NCBI RefSeq assembly: GCF_012524165.2
Contig: NZ_JABACJ020000001.1
Location: 372,001-436,000 of the forward strand
Direction of reading: 5' to 3'
Source of the DNA: Faecalicatena faecalis
Lineage (GTDB): Bacteria > Bacillota > Clostridia > Lachnospirales > Lachnospiraceae
Length of the DNA: 64,000 nt
This document shows positions 8,798-18,628 of this stretch, piece after piece. Each line of letters begins with the position of its first letter. Position 1 is the first letter of the stretch. The position numbers were made by a program, and so were the translations under genes. The notes under the pieces were generated by a model that worked only from the letters and a program-made list of their open reading frames with translations, was not told where the DNA came from and made no database searches.

Positions 8798-11065
8798 TTA
8801 TTTTGCAATTTTCTGCAATTCTGTATTGATGTAGGACATGATCGCATCCACATTCATTCCTTCTTTTGCAGGCATTTTATCTGCGAGCCCTTCTAAGGTC
8901 TGGCTTCCCATGATTGCCAGCATGGATTTTTTGAGCTTCATTCCCATAAGACTGCTGATGGCGTTCACAAGTACGGTACTTGCCTCATCATTTTTCAGAA
9001 TCACTTTCATCTGGTCCTTGATTGAGAAATAGCCCTCGTTGAAGGTCATCGGCTGTGCCTTTGTCATATCCACATTGTCGAACCAGTTCGTAACACCTGT
9101 GTTGGACTCGTCCTCTATGAGTACATAAGGTGCATAAGGCTCTGCAGCCTTTTCAAAGCATGCTGTGTCTGAAGAAGCCCCGGCTTTCACTGTGATGGAA
9201 GTAAAGCCATCCTTTAAAGCCACATTTTCAAATACAAATACATGGCTGCCAGGTTTCTTTTCAACAAATACGCCGTCCACGTACAATTCTACTTCCGGCT
9301 GATTGCTGTAGACTTTCACAGAAATCATATCCTGAGTACGTTTTGCATAACGCTTGCTGCAGATGTGCAGGACAGGTGCCTTACTCCAGTATGCCTGGTA
9401 AAGGTAGAAGATGTCCTTCTTGATCTTACGGTCCAGGGTCATGAGGCCTTTGTTATTTCTTCCTGCTACACCGCCCTCATCTCTGGCATCACATCCAAAG
9501 TCGAACATATTCCAGATGTGGGTCGCCCACAGCCATGGACGCTCATCAATGATCTTTGCCATATGTTCATGATAGAGAGCCTGATATTCTTCACTGTAGT
9601 CTCCAGCTTTTGGTGCATCATTGTGATAGGTAATGATTCCTTCGCAGCCATACTCGGAAATTCCAAGAGCACGGTCAGGATGCATTGCATGGAAGGCATC
9701 CAGCCATTTTTCATTATCAGTGAGCTCACCCTGATACCATCCGAAGTAGTGGTTGTAGCTGAGTACATCTGTAATCTGGTTCTGCTCGTCCTCCATTGGA
9801 AGATTAGAGACCTGTGCCATCGTGGTGAGGCGTGATGGATCAAGTTTATGTGCGAGAGCGTTCAATTCTTTTAAGTTCTTCACGAGCTGCGGATTGGATT
9901 CCCCGATCGTGATCTCATTGGAAATTCCCCAGAAACAGATACTGCTGTGGTTATAATTCTGATTGATCAGTTCGGTCATCTGGCTGATACAGTTCTGATG
10001 AGCCTCTGGCAACGGATTCATGGAGGAGATAAATGGAATCTCGGCCCAGAGGATGAAGCCCATCTCATCACAGATATTATAAAAGTCCTGGCTGTGCTGA
10101 TAATGTGCCAGACGGATCGTGTTGGCACCCAGCTCTTTGATCAGTTGTGCATCCTCTAAATGCTCTTTGTAGGTCAGGGCATAACCAATGTCCAGACGGT
10201 CCTGGTGGCGGGAAACACCGCGCAGAGGTGTGAGGATACCATTGAGATAGAAGCCTTTCTGCGGGTCCACATAAAAACTGCGGAAACCATGTCTTACCTG
10301 CATTTCGTCCAGTACTTCGTTGTGACGCGACAGAATCGCTTCTACGGTATACAGATATGGGTCTTCAACTCCCTGCCACAGATGCAGGTCCATCAGAAGT
10401 ACCTCAGCAAAAGTATCCTCTGCTGCAGGGCGTGTGATGGAACCTACGATATTCTTTTCCTGATCGTAAATGGTAAAAAGAACCTGGTCTGTCTCCTTTG
10501 CATTCTTAACATAGGCATGCAGTGTCAGTTTTGCCTGTTTATCCCCTGTGATTTCAGAAGATACAGTCACTCCCTGGGAACCATGGTAGTCCAGGTCAAA
10601 GTGTGTCTCAGGAACGAAAATCAGATTTACGCCGCGGTAAAGTCCGCCATAAAATGTAAAATCTGCCATCTGCGGATAGATCTGATCCTGGTGCTGGTTA
10701 TTGACCATGACAGACAGTACATTATCCGTATCCTTTAAATATGAGGTGATATCTGCACGGAAGATGCTGTATCCGCCCTCATGAGTAGCAGCTTTCTGCC
10801 CATTTACATAGACTTCACAGGAAGAGGCAGCCGCGAGGAATTCCGCATAGATGCGTGTGCCTGGTTTTAATACCGGCAGCTTAAGATTTTTGACATACCA
10901 GCATTTTCCACGGTAGAAGTCTGCACCGCCGTCTTGTCCGTCGTAGCGGTTCCAGCAATGGGGAAGGGTAACTGCTTCCCAATTTTGTCCAGGGGCAGCA
11001 GGAACCTGATCCTGTGGTTCCTTTGTAAAGAACCAATCGTTTTCTAATTTGTATACATTTCTCAT
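8798..11065 (-). CDS. Glycoside hydrolase family 2 enzyme (beta-galactosidase or beta-uronidase type)
   Basis: A 755-residue GH2 glycosidase: N-terminal sugar-binding jelly roll, immunoglobulin-like domain, TIM barrel (about 265-565), then C-terminal beta domains. The acid/base Glu lies in FWGISNE (about residue 384) and the nucleophile in GISEYG (about 471). GRNNKG near residue 537 aligns with the Asn-x-Lys motif that binds the uronate carboxylate in beta-glucuronidases, so glucuronide or galacturonide activity is possible. Overall, though, it resembles beta-galactosidase-like GH2 proteins. The last 60 or so residues are a helical extension I do not recognise. No signal peptide, so probably cytoplasmic. 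The start at 11065 has GGAGG 7 bases upstream. It lies 76 bases downstream of the AraC gene. Confidence 0.88.
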   Translation of the reverse strand: MRNVYKLENDWFFTKEPQDQVPAAPGQNWEAVTLPHCWNRYDGQDGGADFYRGKCWYVKNLKLPVLKPGTRIYAEFLAAASSCEVYVNGQKAATHEGGYSIFRADITSYLKDTDNVLSVMVNNQHQDQIYPQMADFTFYGGLYRGVNLIFVPETHFDLDYHGSQGVTVSSEITGDKQAKLTLHAYVKNAKETDQVLFTIYDQEKNIVGSITRPAAEDTFAEVLLMDLHLWQGVEDPYLYTVEAILSRHNEVLDEMQVRHGFRSFYVDPQKGFYLNGILTPLRGVSRHQDRLDIGYALTYKEHLEDAQLIKELGANTIRLAHYQHSQDFYNICDEMGFILWAEIPFISSMNPLPEAHQNCISQMTELINQNYNHSSICFWGISNEITIGESNPQLVKNLKELNALAHKLDPSRLTTMAQVSNLPMEDEQNQITDVLSYNHYFGWYQGELTDNEKWLDAFHAMHPDRALGISEYGCEGIITYHNDAPKAGDYSEEYQALYHEHMAKIIDERPWLWATHIWNMFDFGCDARDEGGVAGRNNKGLMTLDRKIKKDIFYLYQAYWSKAPVLHICSKRYAKRTQDMISVKVYSNQPEVELYVDGVFVEKKPGSHVFVFENVALKDGFTSITVKAGASSDTACFEKAAEPYAPYVLIEDESNTGVTNWFDNVDMTKAQPMTFNEGYFSIKDQMKVILKNDEASTVLVNAISSLMGMKLKKSMLAIMGSQTLEGLADKMPAKEGMNVDAIMSYINTELQKIAK

Positions 11066-11141
11066 ATAACAGCCTCCAATTATTTTCATTATATTATGTT
11101 GTCATTGTAACATTTGTTAAAAATTGCGGTGAGTAGAATTA

Positions 11142-12428
11142 TTATACAATTTCGTATAATTTTTTGTTGTTTTCCTGTCCATCATCCGAATAGTTCTGTG
11201 CCGAGTAAGGAGATACGTTCTCGCGGTATTCTTTTGGCGTCTGCTGGATATACTTTTTAAAGGTTTTTGTAAAATAATTGACATCTGGGATTCCGCAGTA
11301 CTGGGCAATGGTCTGTATCTGCATCTTCGTAGTATTTAATAAGAAGACAGCGTGCTCGATCCGCTTGCGGTTCACGTATTCGGTCAGTGTCATACCGGTC
11401 TCCTTCTTAAATAAAGTAGAGAGATAACTTGCCGTTACATTTAAAAAGTCAGCCTGGGCTTTTAAGCTCAAATCCGCAGTCAGGTCGTAATCGATCCTGG
11501 TAAGAACCTTTCTGACCAGGAGGGAGTATCCTTTCATGGAATGATTTTTTACAAGCAGACAGTATTTGCGAACCATTTCTTGATGCAGGGCATATCCAGA
11601 TTCCACAGAATTGATCAGTTCGAGCTTTTTTGCAAATTTAGTCGACAGGCTGTCAATATGCAGAGGGTGTACGGCTCCAGCCTCGGCGCCTTTTCGAAGC
11701 AGTGTGTTCAGGATGATGGTGTAGTTTTTCATATTGCGTACAGGATCGGCCATACGGTCTTCGATTCCCTGATTGGAATAGTTGGTCACCATCATTTCGG
11801 CCTTGTGGACCAGTCCCTGTGAGACAGCCTGAATCAGACGATTTTCAGAAGCGTACCGTTCTTCCAGGATCTGCATACTTAGAAATGCATCCTCCGGCTC
11901 ATAATTTTCCGGGCGCATAGCGAGAGAGTCGCTGTTCCGGGGAATGGTACGTTCTGTGGTCTCAAATGAAAAACAATCCATACTTCCCCATATCTGTTCG
12001 CCAAAGGTATTGACCAGCACTAACAATGTGGACTCATCCGCGATGAAGGGAAGGTCCGTATAATATTTTTCAAGCTGCGGAAGCAGGCGTGCAGGAATGG
12101 AAAGACGTTCCGCACAGCTTGTGACTACCCGCAGCGGATGATCTGAGCGGGTATAAGGCCCGATGATCAGATATTGCTCTGTTTCTGGAAGCTGAAAGAA
12201 AATATAGCTGCACAGATATTCATCAGAGACGCAGTAGACGATATTGGATTTTAAATCTTTTAATGATTCATGGAAAAGGTAAAAGTAGTCGGGTTCAGAA
12301 AAGAGCAGACGTCTGAGGCCTAAGTCAAACTCGGGAACTACATCGGCGGCTGCATCGAGTATGTTACTGTTTAAATGAAAATTTTCCAATAGTTTCCTAA
12401 AAAACATCAATTCTGGTTCGTAATGCAT
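11142..12428 (-). CDS. AraC family transcriptional regulator of the glucuronide locus
   Basis: A 428-residue regulator. About the last 100 residues form the double helix-turn-helix DNA-binding domain of AraC/XylS proteins, including ADFLNVTASYLSTLFKKE and the second helix pair around IAQYCGIPDVNYFTKTFKKY. The N-terminal 300 residues have no clear cupin motif and are probably a sensory domain. The ATG at 12428 has AAGGAGG at proper spacing. It is divergent from beta-glucuronidase (12625) and upstream of the second GH2 gene, so it probably controls both in response to a glucuronide or a released sugar. That role is inferred from position. Confidence 0.88.
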   Translation of the reverse strand: MHYEPELMFFRKLLENFHLNSNILDAAADVVPEFDLGLRRLLFSEPDYFYLFHESLKDLKSNIVYCVSDEYLCSYIFFQLPETEQYLIIGPYTRSDHPLRVVTSCAERLSIPARLLPQLEKYYTDLPFIADESTLLVLVNTFGEQIWGSMDCFSFETTERTIPRNSDSLAMRPENYEPEDAFLSMQILEERYASENRLIQAVSQGLVHKAEMMVTNYSNQGIEDRMADPVRNMKNYTIILNTLLRKGAEAGAVHPLHIDSLSTKFAKKLELINSVESGYALHQEMVRKYCLLVKNHSMKGYSLLVRKVLTRIDYDLTADLSLKAQADFLNVTASYLSTLFKKETGMTLTEYVNRKRIEHAVFLLNTTKMQIQTIAQYCGIPDVNYFTKTFKKYIQQTPKEYRENVSPYSAQNYSDDGQENNKKLYEIV

Positions 12429-12551
12429 AGAATTCCTCCTTATATTGTAATTCTATTTTAACAAGTTAGTCTTACCAATAATAGTAATATTATCTGCTTT
12501 TGTCGTATTATTTTTCACTAATTTCAAAGGGTGATAAAAAAAAGACGGATA

Positions 12552-12580
12552 TTGACAAAAATTTTACTCACTGATATTTA
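12552..12580 (+). promoter_or_regulatory. Promoter of the beta-glucuronidase operon
   Basis: TTGACA (12552-12557), 17-base spacer, TATTTA (12575-12580). The weak -10 is consistent with dependence on the divergent AraC-type activator. The transcript would start about 35 bases before the uidA ATG. Confidence 0.55.
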
Positions 12581-12624
12581 AAAATGACTTTAAAATAACC
12601 AATACAAAAAAGGAGGGATTCATT

Positions 12625-14442
12625 ATGTTAGAGTATTCAATGCTGTATCCGAAGACAACAGCATCCAGAAGAGCTGTGTGCATGGATGGAATGTGGAACT
12701 TTCAGTTGGATTGGAAGGAAGAAGGAGTTACATCAGGATGGTGCGAGGGACTGCCGCAGCCTGATCAGATTCCGGTACCTGCAAGTTTCCAGGATTTCTA
12801 CACAGAAAAGGATATCCGTGAATATGCCGGAGACTTCTGGTATGAGAAGGAAATGTTCATCCCGGGCGAGTGGGAAGGCATGAAGGTGTTCGTACGTTTT
12901 GGATGTGCGACCCACAGAGCCGAGGTTTTCGTAAACGGTGTCAAGGTAACGGAACATGAAGGCGGTTTTCTTCCATTTACAGCAGATGTGACTGACATTG
13001 TTCGTTACAACATGCCGAATAAAGTTGTCGTAAAAGTAAATAATGAATTAAGAGTGACAAATATCCCGGTCGGTACGACAGTTACATTAGCGAATGGAAA
13101 GAAAATGGCAAAGCCATACTTTGATTTCTATAACTATTCCGGTCTTCAGAGAAGTGTATATCTGATGGCAGTACCACAGGAATATGTATTTGACATTACA
13201 ACAGATTATGAAATCTGCGGAAGGGATGCAAAGGTTTCTTACAAGATCGCGACTACAGGAGAGCATCATGTAGAGGTGACATTGGTCGATGAAGACGGAA
13301 ATGTGGCTGCGCGTGCTCAGGGAAAAGAAGGCGTTCTGGAAGTGAAGGACGCACATCTGTGGGAAGTGCGCAATGCTTATCTTTATCGTATGCAGGTCCG
13401 GATCATGGAAGGATCACAGGTATTGGATGAATATGAAGAAGAGATCGGTATCCGTACAGTAGAAGTCAAGGATACAAGTATCCTTCTGAATGGGAAGCCT
13501 GTTTATCTGAAAGGCTTCGGAAAGCATGAGGACAGCGACATCGTAGGGCGTGGATTCAATATTGGAGTGATGAAACGTGATTTCGAGCTGATGAAATGGA
13601 TCGGAGCGAACTCCTTTAGAACCTCCCATTATCCATACAGCGAGGAAATCTATAAGATGGCAGACCGTGAAGGCTTCCTGATTATTGATGAAGTCCCGGC
13701 AGTTGGGTTGTTTGAGAGTCTGATGAACTTTATGGAGGCGAGCACAGGTAAGCAAACTGCATTCTTTGAAAAAGATACGACCCCAATCCTTTTGAAAAAT
13801 CATCTGCATGCAGTGGAGGAAATGATCGCAAGAGATAAGAACCATCCAAGCGTAATCGCATGGAGCCTTCTGAATGAGCCTGAGACAACGAGCGAAGCGG
13901 CTGTTCCTTACTTTAAGGAAGTATTTGATAAGGCACACGAGCTGGATGTGCAGAAACGTCCCCGCACCTTTGCACTTGTCATGAATTCCGTACCGGGTGT
14001 CTGCAAATGCCATCAGTTCAGCGATATTGTCGCACTGAACCGTTACTATGGATGGTATGTAAAGGGCGGCCATGAGATATGTGATGCCAGAGAGATGATG
14101 ATTCAGGAGATGGAAGGCTGGAAGGCAATGAACCTGAACAAACCGTTCATCTTCACAGAGTATGGCGCGGATACACTGGTGTCTGAGCATAAGCTGCCTT
14201 CTGTTATGTGGAGCCAGGAATATCAGAATGAATATCTGCAGATGACGAATGAGGTATTCGATTCCTTTGACTTTATCAAAGGAGAGCAGATCTGGAACTT
14301 CGCCGATTTCCAGACAACAGAAGGAATCATGCGTGTCAACGGCAATAAAAAGGGAATCTTCACAAGGCAGAGACAGCCGAAGGATATTGCTTATAAACTG
14401 AAAGAACGCTGGGAGAATCTGCCGGTTGATTATAAAGGATAA
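12625..14442 (+). CDS. uidA: Beta-glucuronidase (GH2)
   Basis: A 605-residue enzyme that hydrolyses beta-D-glucuronides to glucuronate and an aglycone. It has the three-domain GH2 fold. The acid/base Glu is in WSLLNEPE (residue 418), the nucleophile in IFTEYGAD (residue 512), and the diagnostic Asn-x-Lys uronate motif in NGNKKGIFT (Asn574, Lys576). The segment after DEVPAVG (about 361-392) is a long active-site loop, as in Loop-1-type gut enzymes that act on small drug and steroid glucuronides. No signal peptide, so intracellular. GGAGG precedes the ATG. It heads an operon with a glucuronide symporter 15 bases downstream. It clearly resembles gut Lachnospiraceae enzymes such as that of Ruminococcus gnavus. 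Confidence 0.95.
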   Translation: MLEYSMLYPKTTASRRAVCMDGMWNFQLDWKEEGVTSGWCEGLPQPDQIPVPASFQDFYTEKDIREYAGDFWYEKEMFIPGEWEGMKVFVRFGCATHRAEVFVNGVKVTEHEGGFLPFTADVTDIVRYNMPNKVVVKVNNELRVTNIPVGTTVTLANGKKMAKPYFDFYNYSGLQRSVYLMAVPQEYVFDITTDYEICGRDAKVSYKIATTGEHHVEVTLVDEDGNVAARAQGKEGVLEVKDAHLWEVRNAYLYRMQVRIMEGSQVLDEYEEEIGIRTVEVKDTSILLNGKPVYLKGFGKHEDSDIVGRGFNIGVMKRDFELMKWIGANSFRTSHYPYSEEIYKMADREGFLIIDEVPAVGLFESLMNFMEASTGKQTAFFEKDTTPILLKNHLHAVEEMIARDKNHPSVIAWSLLNEPETTSEAAVPYFKEVFDKAHELDVQKRPRTFALVMNSVPGVCKCHQFSDIVALNRYYGWYVKGGHEICDAREMMIQEMEGWKAMNLNKPFIFTEYGADTLVSEHKLPSVMWSQEYQNEYLQMTNEVFDSFDFIKGEQIWNFADFQTTEGIMRVNGNKKGIFTRQRQPKDIAYKLKERWENLPVDYKG

Positions 14443-14457
14443 TGAGGAGGAAAATTC

Positions 14458-15855
14458 ATGAATAAAGAAAGTAATGTACGTCCATTTGGCATAAGAGATA
14501 AGATTGGTTACATGTTTGGTGATTTTGGTAATGACTTTACATTTATCTTTGCAAGTTCATTCCTGATGGTATTCTATACAAAGGTATGGGGAGTCAGTGC
14601 CGGACTGGTCGGTGTACTGTTCCTGGTCGCACGTTGTATCGATGCGTTCACAGATGTCACAATGGGACGTATTGTTGACCGTGTGAAGCCGGCAAAAGAC
14701 GGAAGATTCCGTCCATGGATCCGCCGTATGTGCGGACCGGTAGCGATTGCCAGCTTCTTGATGTACCAGTCAGCACTTGCAGGCGCTTCCATGACAGTGA
14801 AGGTTGTCTACATGTTCGTGACCTATATTTTATGGGGAAGTATTTTTTATACATCTATCAACATTCCTTACGGTTCCATGGCATCTGTCATCAGTTCTGA
14901 CGCAGATGACAGAGCATCTCTTTCTACATTCAGAAGTGTAGGTGCAACTCTGGCAGGACTTGTAATTGGTGTTGGTGCCCCGCTTCTTGTATATACAACA
15001 GATGCAGCAGGAAACCAGATTGTAGAAGGAACCAGATTTACGATTATTGCAGGTGTGTTTGCAGTTTTGGCAGTAGGATGCTATCTGCTTTGCTACTTCC
15101 TGACAACTGAGCGTGTGAAGACAGAGCCGGATCAGAGTGCTCCACAGGTAAGCTTTGGACAGACGATTAAGACATTAGTGACCAATCGTGCTCTGCTTGG
15201 AATTATTGCGGCTGCAATCTTACTGCTTTTAGCTTCACTGTTAACACAGTCAGTAAACCAGTATGTGTTTGTAGATTATTTCAAGAATAAAAATGCGTTA
15301 TCTATCATGGGTGTAGTAGGAATCGTGCCAATGCTTTTCCTGGCTCCGTTCGCAGTACCGATTACAAGGAAATTCGGTAAGAAAGAAGTAGGCGCAATTG
15401 GATGCATTCTCGGTGGATTAGCGTGTCTGATATTATTCTTCCTGCACACATCCTCTGTTGCAGTTTATATTGGAATCAATGTAGTTGGATACTTCGGTTT
15501 TGGTATCTTCAACCTGATCATCTGGGCGTTTATCACAGATGTTATCGATGACCAGGAAGTAAAAACTTATCAGAGAGAAGATGGTACGATCTATGCCGTA
15601 TACAGCTTTGCCAGAAAAATTGGGCAGGCTCTTGCAGGTGGTCTCGGTGGATTCGCACTGGGAATGGTTGGATATGATTCTAGCGTTCAGGTACAGACAC
15701 AGGCAGTTGCAGATGGAATCTATAATATTGCGACCCTGATTCCTGGAATCCTTTATATTGGAGTTGGTCTCTGCCTGATCTTCATCTATCCACTGAATAA
15801 GAAGAGAGTAGAAGCAAATGTTGCAGCACTTAAGGCAAGAAGAGAAGAGAACTAA
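14458..15855 (+). CDS. GPH family glycoside-cation symporter, probable glucuronide importer
   Basis: A 465-residue MFS-type transporter of the glycoside-pentoside-hexuronide:cation symporter family (UidB/MelB-like) with about 12 membrane helices. Family signals are the N-terminal GYMFGDFGND, the D-x-x-x-GRIVDR loop after helix 2 with GRFRPWI, and the central AFITDVIDDQE motif. It follows uidA by 15 bases with GAGGAGG upstream, so the pair forms a compact import-and-hydrolysis unit like E. coli uidAB. The glucuronide substrate is inferred from this linkage. A terminator follows at 15938. Confidence 0.92.
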   Translation: MNKESNVRPFGIRDKIGYMFGDFGNDFTFIFASSFLMVFYTKVWGVSAGLVGVLFLVARCIDAFTDVTMGRIVDRVKPAKDGRFRPWIRRMCGPVAIASFLMYQSALAGASMTVKVVYMFVTYILWGSIFYTSINIPYGSMASVISSDADDRASLSTFRSVGATLAGLVIGVGAPLLVYTTDAAGNQIVEGTRFTIIAGVFAVLAVGCYLLCYFLTTERVKTEPDQSAPQVSFGQTIKTLVTNRALLGIIAAAILLLLASLLTQSVNQYVFVDYFKNKNALSIMGVVGIVPMLFLAPFAVPITRKFGKKEVGAIGCILGGLACLILFFLHTSSVAVYIGINVVGYFGFGIFNLIIWAFITDVIDDQEVKTYQREDGTIYAVYSFARKIGQALAGGLGGFALGMVGYDSSVQVQTQAVADGIYNIATLIPGILYIGVGLCLIFIYPLNKKRVEANVAALKARREEN

Positions 15856-15937
15856 AGCAGATATCTAATCAGGAAGTGTTTAGATTCATAAAGAGATTCT
15901 AACAATAGTAGAATAAAACGAATGTTTATGAAGAAAG

Positions 15938-15978
15938 AAAACAGGAAATGTGACCGGTCGGGTGACATTTCCTGTTTT
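15938..15978. terminator. Bidirectional terminator after the glucuronide operon
   Basis: AAAACAGGAAATGT (15938-15951) pairs with ACATTTCCTGTTTT (15965-15978), followed by further T residues. It separates the symporter gene from the convergent DUF3783 gene. Confidence 0.85.
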
Positions 15979-16007
15979 TTCAGTACATATACTTCTTACA
16001 GCTTCTT

Positions 16008-16388
16008 TTAATTTGAGGAACTCATAGCCTCATGTTCCTGTCTGATTTCTTCAAAACATTCATGTGCGGTCCAAAATTGGTTGGTCGGCGTCAGAACGGC
16101 TTTATAAGGGAATGGTCCGGCCCCGCTTTTTCGTAATGCAGCGAGAGCCATGTTCAATCGGTTATCATCAAAGAACGCAAAAACAAACATCGTATCTGAT
16201 AGGTCATCCCCGGTCCAGTTCCCCTCTTTTCGAACCGCGTCCTTAACACCTGCCAGGACTCCAAGCGGCTGATTATAGTCTTCTAAGGCAACCTTTTTTA
16301 GGCGTACATGGAGAGGAAAAAGTGCCATCTCAATTTTTAAAAGTGTCTCTTTATCTGGGACATTAAATAATAAAATCGTTTCTTTCAT
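16008..16388 (-). CDS. DUF3783 domain protein
   Basis: A 126-residue soluble protein matching the small DUF3783 family of Clostridia in length and in the conserved segment ending KAVLTPTNQFWT. It has an N-terminal strand ILLFNVPDK, a central acidic/aromatic segment FAFFDDNRLNMALAALRK and a charged C-terminal helix. There are no catalytic motifs or membrane segments. AGGAGG lies 8 bases before the ATG at 16388. The gene stands alone between terminators and a divergent NatAB-type operon. Function unknown. Confidence 0.75.
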   Translation of the reverse strand: MKETILLFNVPDKETLLKIEMALFPLHVRLKKVALEDYNQPLGVLAGVKDAVRKEGNWTGDDLSDTMFVFAFFDDNRLNMALAALRKSGAGPFPYKAVLTPTNQFWTAHECFEEIRQEHEAMSSSN

Positions 16389-16513
16389 ATCGTTTATCCT
16401 CCTGCTTGTTTCATTGTAAACTATTTTTATAGATAAAAAAAGGCCCAGCTTTCAAAATAGAGGAGCATGATGAATTTTGCTCCAAATTTGTTTTTATTAT
16501 CTCTAAATTATTC

Positions 16514-16542
16514 TTGACAAATCGATAACAAAGAATTATATT
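16514..16542 (+). promoter_or_regulatory. Strong promoter of the NatAB-type operon
   Basis: TTGACA (16514-16519), 17-base spacer, TATATT (16537-16542), about 30 bases before the ATPase ribosome-binding site. Confidence 0.75.
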
Positions 16543-16580
16543 TGTACTAACACAATAATACAAAGAGGAGGCGGGAGATT

Positions 16581-17354
16581 ATGATTGAGATCAAAAATCT
16601 GACCAAGATTTATAAATTGAATAAAAAGCAGATGAAGGAGTCCAAGACAACGAATCCGATCAAGACTGCTGTCAATGATTTAAGCCTGAATGCAAAGCCA
16701 GGTGAGATCTATGGGCTGCTGGGGCCGAATGGGGCAGGGAAGACCACTACGCTTCGCTGTATCTCTACAATTATCAAGCCGACCAAGGGCGAAATCTATG
16801 TTGGAGGTCATGAGGTACAAAAAGAGCCCGAGAAGGTCAGGGAGAAGATGGGGTTCCTGACTGGTGATATTAAGCTGGACCCGCAGTTTTCTGTAGATTA
16901 TATGTTTGACTTCTTCGGAAGATTACACCAGATACCGGAGGATCAGCTTAAGGCCAGGAAGGAAGAATTATTCACATATTTTGGGATACAGGACTTTTCA
17001 CATAAGAAGATCAAGGAACTGTCAACAGGTATGGCACAGAAGGCAGCAATTGCAGTCTGTCTGGTACATGATCCTGAGATCGTCATCTTTGATGAGCCGA
17101 CGAATGGATTGGACGTTGTTACGGCCAGAAGTGTGACAGACTATTTAAAGAAGCTGAGAGATGAGGGCAAGCTGGTCATTATATCTACGCATGTTATGTC
17201 AGAGGCCGAGAAGATCTGTGACAGAATCGGCATCATCGTTGATGGATGCAAGGTCGCGGAGGGAAATCTGGAGCAGCTTCTGCACGAGACAGATACGGAA
17301 GACCTGGAAGATGCTTTCTTTGAGCTTTACAGAAATATAAAGGGGGGCAACTAA
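16581..17354 (+). CDS. natA: NatA-type ABC transporter ATPase
   Basis: A 257-residue ATPase of an ABC-2 exporter. Motifs are Walker [10 protein letters not shown] (about 52-60), signature LSTGMAQK and Walker [13 protein letters not shown], with the H-loop in ISTHVMSE. The N-terminal insertion rich in Lys and the LTGD segment after the first helix are typical of NatA, the ATPase of the Na+ exporter NatAB. GAGGAGG precedes the ATG. The permease gene starts one base after its stop, so they are translationally linked. Sodium export is the known role of characterised relatives. The actual substrate could be another ion or a small toxic compound. Confidence 0.9.
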   Translation: MIEIKNLTKIYKLNKKQMKESKTTNPIKTAVNDLSLNAKPGEIYGLLGPNGAGKTTTLRCISTIIKPTKGEIYVGGHEVQKEPEKVREKMGFLTGDIKLDPQFSVDYMFDFFGRLHQIPEDQLKARKEELFTYFGIQDFSHKKIKELSTGMAQKAAIAVCLVHDPEIVIFDEPTNGLDVVTARSVTDYLKKLRDEGKLVIISTHVMSEAEKICDRIGIIVDGCKVAEGNLEQLLHETDTEDLEDAFFELYRNIKGGN

Positions 17355-17355
17355 G

Positions 17356-18558
17356 ATGGGCGGAATCAAACAGATTTGCGGAAAAGAGCTGGCAAGAGTA
17401 TTCAAAGATAAAAAAATGATTTTCTCTGTATTTATTCTTCCGGTATTGATTATGGTCGGAATCATGACCCTGGTCAATAACCTGAGCAAGAATGCAGAGA
17501 AGGATGTGGAAACACATCATTCAATCGTATATGTACAGAATGCACCTGCAGGATTTGAAGACTTTTTAAAGGCGGATGACAAGGAGTGCGAGATCCTTAC
17601 AGTGGAGGACCGGACCAGTGTAGAGGATATGATCCGGGGTGGAGATGCAGATCTGCTGATTGAATTCCCGGAAGGTTTTATGGATGCGGTGACAGATTAT
17701 CATGCGGGAGATGCAGTGCCGCAGATCAAGACATATTACAATCCTTCCGAGGATTATTCGAGGGCTGCTTATAATACAATCTCAACGGGAGTACTTGAGA
17801 CTTACCGAGAGATGCTTTTGTCACAGCGCGTCGATGATATGGCAGGTCTGACTGTATTTACGGTGAATTCAGATAACCCGGATATGGTCATCCAGGATGA
17901 GGAAAAGGCCGGCGGCAAGGTGTTGGGAATGATGCTCCCATACTTTGTGACGATCTTATTGTTCGCAGGAGCGATGGGCATTGGTACCGACATGGTAGCT
18001 GGAGAGAAAGAACGCGGGACTATGGCAAGCCTTCTTGTTTCTCCGATCAAGAGAAGCTCTATCGTATTAGGAAAGGTATTTGCACTGATGATTATTTCAG
18101 GGGTATCCTCCGTCGTATATGTGGGAGCAATGGTGGCGTTCATGCCGCAGATGATGGGAGGTCTGAGCGGTGTGGATGGACTGAACATGACTCTGAATAC
18201 AAAGCAGATCATAATGCTTGCGTTATTATTGATTGCAATTGCCTTTTTGTATTCGGCACTGATCGTTCTGGTATCCGTATTTGCAAAGACGGTGAAGGAA
18301 GCAAGCTCTTATATCATGCCGGTCTACATGCTGGTTCTGGTACTTGGAATTACGACGATGTTCACAACGAAGACACCACAGGAATGGGTCTATGCAATCC
18401 CGATCTATAACACTTCCCTGACGCTTCAGGGAATCTTGACACAGGAGATTACCATGATGCAGTATGGCATGACATTAGGTGTGACCTTAGTATTGGGGGC
18501 AATTTTGATTGGCGTGATTGCAAAAGCCTTTGAAAGTGAAAAAGTGATGGCGATCTAA
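17356..18558 (+). CDS. natB: NatB-type ABC-2 permease
   Basis: A 400-residue permease: one N-terminal membrane helix (about 22-42), a large external domain (about 45-190), then five or six helices (about 195-395). The coupling segment GTDMVAGEKERGTMASLLVSPI is the hallmark of the ABC-2/NatB family. It forms a two-gene unit with the ATPase one base upstream. The weak hairpin at 18578-18600 after the stop may end the transcript. Confidence 0.9.
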   Translation: MGGIKQICGKELARVFKDKKMIFSVFILPVLIMVGIMTLVNNLSKNAEKDVETHHSIVYVQNAPAGFEDFLKADDKECEILTVEDRTSVEDMIRGGDADLLIEFPEGFMDAVTDYHAGDAVPQIKTYYNPSEDYSRAAYNTISTGVLETYREMLLSQRVDDMAGLTVFTVNSDNPDMVIQDEEKAGGKVLGMMLPYFVTILLFAGAMGIGTDMVAGEKERGTMASLLVSPIKRSSIVLGKVFALMIISGVSSVVYVGAMVAFMPQMMGGLSGVDGLNMTLNTKQIIMLALLLIAIAFLYSALIVLVSVFAKTVKEASSYIMPVYMLVLVLGITTMFTTKTPQEWVYAIPIYNTSLTLQGILTQEITMMQYGMTLGVTLVLGAILIGVIAKAFESEKVMAI

Positions 18559-18562
18559 ATAT

Positions 18563-18604
18563 ATCAAGGAAACAGCGAAGCGGATTTCGAATATCCGCTT
18601 TGAC
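18563..18604. repeat. Copy A of a small hairpin repeat
   Basis: An outer stem ATCAAGG...CTTTGA (with a G-U pair) encloses an inner stem AAGCGGAT (18578-18585) / ATCCGCTT (18593-18600) with a 7-base loop TTCGAAT. A clearly related element (copy B) lies at 19641-19682 and an inner-stem relative at 32755-32775. Base changes in the stems are compensated. It may also act as a weak terminator for natB. Confidence 0.55.
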
Positions 18605-18628
18605 TTCCTACATCATAGGATTGTTTAT

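Noticed and set aside
11141..11160. Hairpin ATTATAC/GTATAAT at the AraC stop as a terminator
   Set aside because: The stem is short and A/T-only with no following T run on the minus strand; the second GH2 gene downstream is probably cotranscribed.
13414..14190. 258-codon open frame on the minus strand
   Set aside because: Lies wholly antisense to the catalytic part of beta-glucuronidase, with no ribosome-binding site and no recognisable family.
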